In this document: positions 55,857 through 64,000 of the stretch, one piece after another | Layout of the letters: each line of letters starts with the position of its first letter | Position numbering within the stretch: the stretch's first letter is position 1 | Assembly: GCA_037349315.1 (NCBI GenBank) | Contig: JBAIAC010000007.1 | Coordinates: 48,305,001-48,369,000 of the forward strand | Origin: Chelydra serpentina | Taxonomy: Eukaryota; Chordata; Testudines; Chelydridae | Reading direction: 5' to 3' | Length of the DNA stretch: 64,000 nucleotides | Position numbers and translations under genes: made by a program | The notes under the pieces: generated by a model | The model's database searches: none | Seen by the model: only the letters and a program-made list of their open reading frames with translations | What the model was told of the DNA's origin: nothing

Positions 55857-57936
55857 AGTGTAGTGTTGTGATATCCTCAGATGTAAGTGGTTATATAGAA
55901 AGCCAAATCATGCTCATGTTGAAGTCAATGGCCAATATTTGATTCACTTCAGTGGGAGGAAGATCAAGCCCTCTGTGGCTGAGACAACTGGAGGAGGAAA
56001 GAGACCTCAAAACATCAGTTTCTATCATAAATCAAGGGTAAAAGACTACCTTCAACTCTTTATCTCAGTGATGGAGTGGGTAGGAGAAACTACCCCTGCA
56101 TGCACACCTGAACTGTTCCTTTGCATCTGCAGCAGAAAGCCAGCCAGGCAGAGGCTGCAGAAGAGTTCTAGGTAGAAACCTCGTAAGCATAGAGAGAAGC
56201 TTTGGGTAGAATACTGTTTTCCTTTATTCCAGTAAAGTTCCTTGGTCAGTGTTAGAAGAAAGACACACTTTGATTCCTTACCATTGTCACATAACATCTC
56301 CAATGTAGATTATTTCTTTAAAAAATAAAACCAATTTGGACCTAGCTACATCCCCCTTCTGAAATGGTGCAAGAAAGAAACTTGTGGTTTCTACAAATCC
56401 CCTTCTGGGAGAGGCGGAAAAGATGAGGGCAGTGGCAGTCAGGAGTTGGGGGCTTACAAACATACGCTCTTGAGCTCCAAACAGCTCTGCAAAAAGTGAC
56501 CATGGAATTTTTTTTGTTTTGGTGGTGTTTTTCCATTGCAGAGTGGACAGCCTTCTTTCTTGCTAGATTCGTTGCTGTGAAGCTCATATTCTATGCAGAT
56601 TTCTAGGACTCCCACTTTACGGGAGGTCACATATTAATTTAGTCAGAATAGTTCCTAAAATTATCCATTCTAATTAAAAAAAAAAAGCCTGTTTACCTCT
56701 TCCACCTGTGTTTTTATTTTAATTTTTTCTTACATTATTTTTATCCTGTCAAGTAATGGACTAGTTCATGATTTCCTTTCCTCAGAAAGATGATGGCTTC
56801 AAATTGTGCTTAGTTTGGTTCTATTAAGTTGCCATTATTTTCTTCTTGGTAATCTGAAGTGTCAGTTTTGCTTGTATCAAGGGATTGACACAAATAGCTG
56901 TTACAATGTAACAATGATCATATACCCAATATATGACCACTAACTTGCATAGCTCACCCACTATAAGAAACTGAATTCATATCGGCTTACTCCTGTTTGC
57001 ATCAAGATAATCATATTGATTTATTTGGGTGGGTTACTGACAAGTGTAGACTGACCATAAAACTATCTGTAGATTTAATTCTTTCAAGGATCAAGGGGCA
57101 ACATTTTATCCACTTAGTCCTGTAGATATTAATTTTTAGATTTGCCTATTCATAGTATCATTAATGAAGAAAAGCTGCAAGAGAAAACAGACCATTTTCA
57201 GGAATGTGATTCAGAACATTAACACCTTAATTTACATAAAATTAGTTACATACTGCTGCAGTAATTTAATTTGTTTGACCACGACTTTGCAACTGTGAAA
57301 AATAGATTCAGAAAGGCCAATCAAAGAGTTCTACATATTTTTTCCAAATGACTGATTTCTGGATAATATGATACCAGAGAGGTTTAATTACAAAGCAGTT
57401 CAAAAATACAGTGGTTCCGGAATTAAACTATTTTTTTTGGACTTCCTGGAAAGAGTCTGCCTCATTTTTGAAATAACTGCCATATTTTCCTCTTGTGCAC
57501 TTGAGAGGTCATCAAATCACAATCTCATTGTGAGAATTTGGGATATGGTTATAAAAAGGCCGACTCCATAATCTTTAGGTAAAATCAGTAACAAATGTAC
57601 AACAAGGAATTAGTTAATATAGATTTTCGCTACAAGGATAGATTCATAAGAAAAAGGGCTTTTGTTTTGCTGCTTCATTTGTTTTGTTTTGTTTTAAAAA
57701 TAAAACCTAAAACCTTCCCTCACATTTCCAGGTTCCTCAAATGGGTAAAGGAGGGAAAAACAAATTTCTGTACTCTGGCCGTTGAGTTCATTGCTGTATA
57801 GGAGAACAAATCACCCATCATCCTCTATCAGTAAGAGTTAAAATCTGCCTCTGTATTATTTCTTTTAATTGCATGTGCTTCATGCAAACCAGGTTGCACA
57901 CCATCAGTCTTTAGATCAGTAATTCTCTAGTCTAAT
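55857..57936. other. No gene recognised
   Basis: AT-rich, short frames only; TTGAAGTCAATGG near 55918 is a partial quasi-palindrome core. Confidence 0.5.
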
Positions 57937-58080
57937 GCCTTGTCTACACTAGAAAGCTGCACTGCTTTAAGTATACTGGTATAGTCAAAGCAGTATAATC
58001 CCCTAATTTGGATGCAATTATATTGGTTTAAAGATGCTTTATACTGTATAGCATTTCCTGTATGGGAAGGGGAATACTGC
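57937..58080. mobile_element. Harbinger-like MITE, right end missing
   Basis: Starts GCCTTGTCTACACTAGAAAG; interior GTATACTGGTATAGTCAAAG and ATTATATTGGTTTAAAGATG. Same style as 63174-63432. It ends at a poly-C run just before the chromovirus LTR, so the LTR element may have cut it. Confidence 0.6.
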
Positions 58081-58082
58081 CT

Positions 58083-58095
58083 CCCCCCCCCCCCC
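58083..58095 (+). repeat. Poly-C tract
   Basis: Run of 13 C. Confidence 0.85.
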
Positions 58096-58110
58096 GACCG
58101 ACAAATTCTA

Positions 58111-58805
58111 TGTAAGCACCTGTAGGACTAGAACCTGGGACCATGGCGGTTCTAGGCCATGGCGACTTACACATCAGCACCAAGTGCTCAAATGGGGTTT
58201 CTGTTGAGAGACTCTGCAGGAAGTACAGTCAAGTAGGGCCTGAGTGGAGCCCCATCCCACAGCCCACTGATTGGCCCATGCCAATGTATAAACAAGGAAG
58301 CCATTACAGGAAGCTATCTCTGCAATGATGCAGATTGCCTGCTTGCTTCCACTCCAGACCTTGCCTTACTCTGAACCTTAGGTTATGTCTACACTGCAAT
58401 TAAACATTCGTGGCTGACTACACTGGCTATAGGACTGTTTAATTGTGGTGTAAACGTTCGAGCTTGGGCTGAAGTCTGGGCGCTGGGACCCTATTGCCTC
58501 ACAGAGTCACAGAGCCCAGGCTCCAGCCACCTGAGGCCAAATGTCTACACCATAATTAAACAGCCCAAGTCAGCTCATGTGAGCCAGCCATGGATGTTTA
58601 ATTGCAGTTTAGACATACTCATAGTCTCTGACTCCTGACCCCAGTTCATCCCCAACTCTGCTACTTGCTTCCTGTTTGCAACTTGGTGTCTGACCCGGAC
58701 TTGCTGATATCCTGGCCCAGTTTGACCCCAGTTCTGCTACAAGTCTCCTGACTGCAACGTGGTAACAGACCAGTGCACAGCAGCCACTGATGGCCCTGTC
58801 CTGAA
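58111..58805 (+). repeat. 5' LTR of the chromovirus, with MITE insertion
   Basis: Starts TGTAAGCACCTGTAGGACTA and shares with the 3' LTR ordered words such as GGCCTGAGTGG, CCACAGCCCA-TGATTGGCCC and GATTGCCTGCTTGCTTC (GACTGCCTGCTTGCTTC in the 3' copy). Without the 240-bp MITE it is about 455 bp, equal to the 3' copy. The 3' boundary is approximate. Confidence 0.75.
58380..58619. mobile_element. MITE in the 5' LTR (about 240 bp)
   Basis: Ends AGGTTATGTCTACACTGCAA and (reverse complement) AGTATGTCTAAACTGCAATT, both followed inward by TTAAACA-type words, so the terminal repeats are about 30 bp. The 3' LTR lacks it at the same place, which defines it as an insertion. Harbinger-like by termini. 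Confidence 0.75.
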
Positions 58806-58825
58806 GGTTTGCTCAGACTAATTTT

Positions 58826-59870
58826 GTGCGCCTCCTCTCCCGCCCCCCGCACCCAACCCCTACACAGGAGATGGAAGGAGCTGGCCACCCTCTTTCCAGC
58901 AGTTCCCTGAGGACTTGGAACCTACAGCTCCATGTCACCCACCTGCAGGTGGAGAACCTTATGCTACAGATCCAAGCTATGCAGTTTGTAACTGAAGCAC
59001 AGACCCTGCATGAGCAGTTAGCTCGGTCGCAAACCCATGGAATGCAGCTCGCTAGTACACTCACAGGGAGAAGCAGCTACCCTATGTGCCTGAGAAAACC
59101 ACCCGTTCCCTGACCTGGCTCCCATGGGTGCCACTGCCTGAACAGTTGGACAGAGATTGTTGGAAATTCTAGGGGTTCCTGAACTAAAGCAGGTTGTTCT
59201 TTCTGCCCCCCCCCCCCTTGAATGTATTTCATAGGCCAGACGAAGGTGGGGCTAGTAGTCAGCCTTCACACCAGTGAAGAACTCAACTGGGCTTCCCCCG
59301 TATAGGAGCAGAATGGCCCAGTGCTTCCCAATGCTTCCTGCAAGCTAAGCCTTCTCAACCATCTCTGATGACCCACATCAAATCTGCTCTGCTGAGGCTG
59401 CCCTCTGGAAGCTTTTTCGGGGCAAGGCCAGCCACCTCTTACCCGACTCACTTCTGACGGCTTGTGGCGGATGTCGACTGGAATGAGGCTGCTCAACTGC
59501 ACCGGTGCTGGCTGGGACTTAATGAGGATAAACTAGCTTGCTTTGAAAACCCCACCTTGCTTAGGGGCCTTTATTGAACTCACCTGGAACATCAACTCTT
59601 GTCTGAACAAGCAGAAGGAAGAAAGAAGGGGCAGCCTGATGCTCCCATATCCACCTACTAAGCCAAAGCCTGTAGAACTGAGTCCTAAATCCATGCAGGT
59701 CAAACTGGATCACTGATGCCTGACTCTGGAGGAGAAAGATTGTTGCCAGCAGTTGACCCTCTGTTATTATTGTGGGACACCAGAACAAACCCTTGCCTCC
59801 TTTCCAGCTGAAAAGAGCTTGGGAAATGGACCAGCCTGGGCCCAATAGGGGGGTACAGCTTGGGCATCAC
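58826..59870 (+). pseudogene. Chromovirus gag relic
   Basis: Frames broken by stops and shifts. The N-terminal part (58826-59060) reads LQVENLMLQIQAMQFVTEAQ and LHEQLARSQTHGMQLAS, a likely coiled coil. 59440-59600 gives VADVDWNEAAQLHRCWLGLN, which fits the capsid region of Sushi-type gags (as in PEG10). 59757 onward reads LCYYCGTPEQTLASFP, a knuckle that keeps CX2C but has lost the His and last Cys. It has no intact frame and no evidence of domestication. Confidence 0.7.
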
Positions 59871-59889
59871 CACACTTTATGCTCCAGAA

Positions 59890-60270
59890 CCATCTCTCAG
59901 TCCTCTAGTAGAACCTGACCCATCCCTGTAGTTGCCATAGTGGAAGGGCACTAGGAAATAATATGCTTTGATATGATCCACTCTCCAGTCTTCCCAATTA
60001 TGCTAGGCATTGGTTGGAGCAACATGACCCATGTATCTCCAGGTGGTCATTAGCTTCCCCTCTGAATATTGCCAGAAATCCTGCCTACAACAAATCAGCC
60101 AACACCCAAGTGATTTGCACCCTGGACCCCAGGACTGGGTAAGACCCTTGGAAGTGAAACCCCAAATTGCGGGGGGATAATTAGAAGAAGGCAGTTTTAG
60201 ACCAGAATCCCAGCCTCCCTAGCAAGTACTGAGATTACCTGGATATGTTTGAAAGGAAAAATGTGGATTT
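59890..60270 (+). pseudogene. Protease region relic of the chromovirus
   Basis: Near 60000 the frame reads PIMLGIGWSNMTH, resembling the ILGIPWL block at the end of Ty3/gypsy proteases. The DSG block is not visible. Weak. Confidence 0.4.
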
Positions 60271-61255
60271 AAGGAAAAACATGGATTCACTACCTCCACA
60301 CAGGGACTATGATTGTCAGATAGACCTACAACCTGGGGCAAAGGAGACCTACAGACAGATATACACCATGTTGAACTAGAGATATCCATGAAAATCTTGC
60401 AAAGAGTTCATTCAGTAACCCACCTCTCCTACAGGAGCATCAGTCCTCTTTGTGCAAATAAATGATGGGTCAATATGCCACTGTGTAGACTTACCACACA
60501 TTAAATCAGGTGATTATTAATAACTGGTACTCCCTACCTCTCATCCCAGATCTGTTGGACCTGACCACCTGAGGACTGCCAGGATCTTCACTAAACTAGG
60601 TCTTTGGGGTCCAGATAATCTAGTCTGCATAAGACTTGGGGACAAATGGAAGACTACTTTTCATACCCAGTATGGGCACTTTGGATATTTAGTAATGCCA
60701 TTTGGCTAAACCAACACCCACACAACATTTCATATTTGGGGACATCATGGACCAATACGTGATCATCTACTTTCATGATATACTGATATTTTCTGAGAGC
60801 CCTTAGCAGCACTACCATCATGTCCAGTTCCTTCTAGAGCGCTTATAGACAGGGCCGGCTCTAAGCCGATTCCAAGGGGCCCCGCTCCGGCGGGAGGGTT
60901 TTTTTTTTTTGCTCGGCAGGAGGGTGCGAGCCCCAACCGTCATCCTTCCTGTGGGGCCCCGCACCCGCTAAAGCTGGCCCTGCTTATAGAAGCATTGTTT
61001 GTATGTCAAACTAGAGAAGTGCACCTTTGACGAGGCTACCATTGACTTTTTAGGTTACATTATTTTCCCAGAGTCCATTGAGATGGATCCTCAGAAGGTG
61101 GAAGCCATCCACAACTTGAAAGCACCCCAGATCCTCCAAGAATTTCAGTGCTTCCTGGGCTTTATGAATTTTTATAGGAGATTCATCACCAGCTTCTATG
61201 AACAAATAGCCCCCCTTACGCACCTCCTTCATAAAGCTGTTTGGTTCCCTTGATC
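60270..61255 (+). pseudogene. Chromovirus reverse transcriptase relic
   Basis: Blocks in order with many breaks: [43 protein letters not shown], a changed catalytic box (FHDILIF at about 60770, where YxDD is expected), then after the MITE at 60850-60982, VKLEKCTFDEATIDFLGYI, EMDPQKVEAIHNLKAP and CFLGFMNFYRRFI. The last 84 codons (60999-61253) are open. Catalytic Asp residues are lost, so it is inactive. Confidence 0.85.
60850..60982. mobile_element. hAT MITE (133 bp) in the chromovirus RT
   Basis: Ends CAGGGCCGGCT and AGCTGGCCCTG; flanks CTTATAGA at 60842-60849 and 60983-60990, a perfect 8-bp duplication. The interior is GC-rich with a T run. Confidence 0.92.
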
Positions 61256-61359
61256 ACCAGAAGCATTAACACCTTTTCCACCAGTTCAAGTTCATCTTTG
61301 CCATGGCCTGAGTTCTGGCAACTCCAACCCAACTCATCCATTTGTAACGGAAGCAGAAA

Positions 61360-62165
61360 TAGATGCCCTAGACTTCATTGTGAAACTTGCAGTATCCCAT
61401 GGCCACACAGTAGTCTTAACACTCGTGCACCATCTGACAAAAGGGACCCACTTCATTCCCTGCCACTACCTGCCCTTGGCCAAGACTACTGCCCAACTCT
61501 TGGTGAAAACCATGTTTTCTCTTTAAGGACTTCCATACCACATAGTTTCAGCCAAGGCCCAGAGTTTACTTCTCATTTTGGAGTGAAGGGCTCTAGTTAC
61601 TGGACATCCACGTATCCTCTTTCACCATACGCTACCTTCAAGCAGATGGACAAACCAAAGAGATGAACCAGTACTAGACCAATACTTCAGATGTTATGTG
61701 AATTATCACCAGGATAACTGGATCCTGCTCCTGCTGTATGTTGAGTTTTCATATAACAATGCCAACCATGCCGTTACAGGTCAGAGTACCTTCTTCATGA
61801 ATTATGGCTTTCACTCAGCTCTACCAGCAGCCTCCTCAAACTCAGACACCACTGACTGGGTCCATCAGATCCATCTCTTCCAGGAGGTGCTCAAGAACCA
61901 CCTAGAAGAGGCAAAGAAAGCTTACATGAGTCATGTGGACTGTTGACAATCGGAAGCGCTGGCATTCAGAGTAGGCCAGAAGATGTGGCTTGCTGCAAAG
62001 CATCTCCAGACTGGTTGACCCTCCTGAAAACTGGACCACCAGTTCCTGAGATCCTTCCAGATATGCCAGAAGATCAACCTGATTACCTTTAAACTACAGT
62101 TTCCCCAGTCCCTCAAAATACAGGTTTCCTTTCTGAAGCCCCATACTGAGATCCCCTTCCCCAAC
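61360..62165 (+). pseudogene. Chromovirus integrase relic
   Basis: LAKTTAQLLVKTMFSL, GLPYHIVSAKAQS (second Asp position changed to Ala), then QADGQT-like words near 61640 in a shifted frame, DQYFRCYVNYHQDNWILLLL, YVEFSYNNANHAVTGQSTFF, and the helical VLKNHLEEAKKAYMSHVD. These are core and C-terminal integrase blocks. It lies downstream of RT, unlike in the 11404-17145 element. Confidence 0.8.
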
Positions 62166-62414
62166 TAAACCACACCAACACCTCTACTGGTCAAAGTCCA
62201 GTGTCATGAGGAGTATGAAGTGCATGCCATCCTCATTTCTCAATGGACGTGTGGCCACCTGTACTGTCTCATAGACCGGAAAGGCTACAGCCCTGAAGAG
62301 TGCACCTGGGAACCTGGTTCCCACATGTATACCCCAGACCTGGTGAGGGAGTTCCAGAGGACTCACCTGGACAAGCACCACCTTGAGGGGAGGCTGGAAG
62401 GGATGCGTGTGATG
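62166..62414 (+). pseudogene. Integrase C-terminal chromodomain relic
   Basis: CHEEYEVHAILISQ, then YCLIDRKGYSPEECTWEPGS and DLVREFQRTHLD. The pattern YEVxxIL...YLVxWKGYxPEExTWEP is that of the chromodomain that steers chromovirus integration to marked chromatin. The frame is open here, but the protein around it is broken. Confidence 0.85.
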
Positions 62415-62708
62415 CAGTAGCGCAGCCAGGTCCAGAGAGCAGGGGAAGCGGTGCTATAAAAAGGCGCCTCCCCCTGTACTCACCCAGCGGCGCTCCGGGT
62501 CTTCGGTGACACTTCGGCGGCTCACTCCGGGTCTTCGGTGGTACCCGCCGCCGAAATGCCGCCGAAGGCCCGAAGCGCTGCCGGGTGAGTGTAAGAAGCG
62601 GCGCTTAAAAAGAAGCGGCACCTTTTTTTAGTGCTGCTAAATAAAGGTGCCGCTTCTGCTCAAGGGGGAGCGGCCACTCCCCCTGCTCCCCCCCTGGCTA
62701 TGCTACTG
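62415..62708. mobile_element. Non-autonomous hAT-like element (294 bp)
   Basis: Ends CAGTAGCGCAGCCAGG and (reverse complement) CAGTAGCATAGCCAGG; flanks GTGTGATG (62407-62414) and GTGTGAAG (62709-62716) match 7 of 8. Interior is GC-rich with repeated CTCCGGGTCTTCGGTG and CGGCGGC words. It sits exactly between the pol end and the 3' LTR. Confidence 0.85.
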
Positions 62709-62710
62709 GT

Positions 62711-63168
62711 GTGAAGTAAGCACCTGCAGGACTAGGAGGTGCCAGGCTGTTGATGCTTCTGCATCACCACTGGCAGCTTGGGCCAGATTTCTACTGGGGG
62801 ATCCTGTGAATCTAGACACTGCAGGAATTACTGTCCAGCATGGCCTGAGTGGTAGCCCCCCACAGCCCATTGATTGGCCCATGCTGGTGTATTATCCTGG
62901 AAGCCATCACAAGGAGCTGTCTGAGCAATGATACAGACTGCCTGCTTGCTTCTGCTCCAGACCTCGCGTTACTATGACCCTTAGACTTCAGTTCTTGACC
63001 CTGGTTTGTTCCTGACTTCACTACTTACTTCCTACCTGCAGCGTGGCCACTGACCCTGACTTCCTGGTATCCTGATCTGGCTTGACCCCCAACTCTGCTA
63101 CACGTCTCCTGACTGCAACTTGGTAACTGATCTGTGTACATCGGCTGCCCGTGGCCCAGCTCTGATAG
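62711..63168 (+). repeat. 3' LTR of the chromovirus
   Basis: Begins near GTAAGCACCTGCAGGACTAG and aligns with the 5' LTR throughout (GGCCTGAGTGGTAGCCCC, ACAGCCCATTGATTGGCCCA, CTGCCTGCTTGCTTCTGCTC, TACACGTCTCCTGACTGCAA). It lacks the MITE found in the 5' copy. Confidence 0.75.
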
Positions 63169-63173
63169 TCTAT

Positions 63174-63432
63174 GTCTGTGTCTACACTAGGAGCACTTTA
63201 CTGGTATAGGGATACTAGTATACTGCACCAGCAAAGTGCTCCTAGGGTGGACACAACTATATTGGCAAAGCGGTGAGTGAAACAAGTTATATCAGTAAGT
63301 GTGGTTTTGCTGTTGTAACTGTTTCTATGCTAACAGCTTCTGATGGTACAGCTATGTGGGTTAGGGACCATGTATCTTCACACTCCTGACCTGACATTCC
63401 TATATCAGCAGAAATCTGAAGTGTAGACCTGG
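63174..63432. mobile_element. Harbinger-like MITE (about 260 bp)
   Basis: Ends GTCTGTGTCTACACTAGGAG and (reverse complement) GGCCAGGTCTACACTTCAGA. Interior GCACTTTACTGGTATAGGGA and GTGCTCCTAGGGTGGACAC. Target duplication not clear. Confidence 0.6.
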
Positions 63433-63479
63433 CCTGCCCTCCCTGCCTTTAAGGTTTCTGGGGTTGCATTATACTGTCA

Positions 63480-63595
63480 TAACTACATCCACACTAGGGC
63501 TTTAACTGGTATAACTATGTTTGTAAATAATTACATCCCTAACCAATATAGTGATACTGGTAAAATTTCAAATATAGATCAGGCTTTAGTAAAAC
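63480..63595. mobile_element. Fragment of a related MITE
   Basis: TAACTACATCCACACTAGGG, TTTAACTGGTATAACTATGT, then ATATAGATCAGGCTTTAGT. Left-end style matches 63174. The right end is degenerate. Confidence 0.45.
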
Positions 63596-64000
63596 AGTAT
63601 ATTTGAAATTAACCATTCACAGCAATGCCTGCTACAAACTGTCAAGCTAGTTACTGAACTACATTTCCCAAAAGGCCCCAGGGCTTAAAGTTCAAGGTAT
63701 AAGAAGCTGCATTCTGGAAGCTCCAAACAGGAAGGATGACATCTAGGTAACAGCTTCTCACCCAATTGTTCTATAACAAAAACACAAATTTCCACATAAC
63801 TCCATCAGGTAGATTTAAGGAATATAAATCACTGTGTTATTCACCAACCTTCTCTGGATTGTAACGTTGACTTTATAATTAATCTTGTTTGTGTGTATTC
63901 TTCCCTGGAAATAAGAGCCTCTGAAAATATTCTTATTTTACCCAGTATATTCCTTGTCAGAGAGTAAGATTGGCATATTTCAGAATTAATCCATGACACA
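63596..64000. other. No gene recognised
   Basis: AT-rich. No frame or repeat I can name. Confidence 0.45.

Larger units (their letters stand above)
58111..63168 (+). mobile_element. Decayed chromovirus (chromodomain Ty3/gypsy) element
   Basis: Diverged LTRs (58111-58805 and 62711-63168) flank relics of gag, protease, RT, integrase and a C-terminal chromodomain, in the usual Ty3/gypsy order with RT before integrase. Established knowledge: this layout is that of Sushi-ichi-type chromoviruses, the lineage from which mammalian PEG10 and RTL genes arose. LTR divergence (roughly a quarter of positions by eye) and many stops show it is ancient. Three MITEs inserted later: 58380-58619 in the 5' LTR, 60850-60982 in RT, 62415-62708 at the border of the 3' LTR. 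Confidence 0.85.

Noticed and set aside
1..64000. CRISPR arrays, bacterial operons, phage or riboswitches
   Set aside because: The window is vertebrate DNA; no regularly spaced direct repeats or prokaryotic gene organisation.

Overview
The window looks like nuclear DNA of a sauropsid, most likely a turtle. It is AT-rich. I recognise no host protein-coding exon, tRNA gene, operon or CRISPR array. Everything identifiable is a transposable element, a retropseudogene or a simple repeat. The turtle call rests on the CR1 type (3' UTR with the GGGCTGGATGGACC...TTCTTATGTT ending), MIR-like CORE-SINEs, abundant hAT and Harbinger-like MITEs, and a recent LTR element with a SCAN-like gag. The family names come from memory of those families, not from a search.

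Layout. 1-5.2 kb: no gene, apart from a minus-strand 28S rRNA fragment (1863-2078) whose two parts are in circularly permuted order. 5.2-6.3 kb: two hAT MITEs with perfect 8-bp target duplications, then a MIR. 7.1-18.1 kb: one old CR1 LINE opened by successive insertions: a hAT MITE (8161-8509), a GC-rich repeat island (about 8938-9432), a younger 5'-truncated CR1 (10051-11208) that carries a Harbinger-like MITE (10118-10412), and a 5.7-kb LTR retrotransposon (11404-17145). A 329-bp inverted-repeat element abuts its 3' end. 18.5-57.9 kb: mostly unassigned AT-rich DNA with scattered MITEs, MIR and other SINE pieces, two short hairpins, tRNA-like modules and many copies of a quasi-palindromic short repeat. 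57.9-63.6 kb: a decayed chromodomain-bearing Ty3/gypsy element between diverged LTRs, carrying three MITE insertions of its own and bordered by further MITEs.

The most informative element is the 11404-17145 retrotransposon. It has 617- and 585-bp LTRs (nine substitutions by eye plus one 32-bp deletion), TGTGAC/GTCACA ends, a GTGG target duplication, a primer-binding site resembling tRNA-Leu, and an open 339-codon gag with a SCAN-like segment and a CCHC knuckle. Its pol order is protease, integrase, reverse transcriptase, RNase H. That integrase-before-RT order marks the Gmr1-like branch of Ty3/gypsy and contrasts with the chromovirus relic at 58-63 kb, where RT precedes integrase. Gag is open but pol carries several stops and frameshifts, so this copy could not make its own enzymes.
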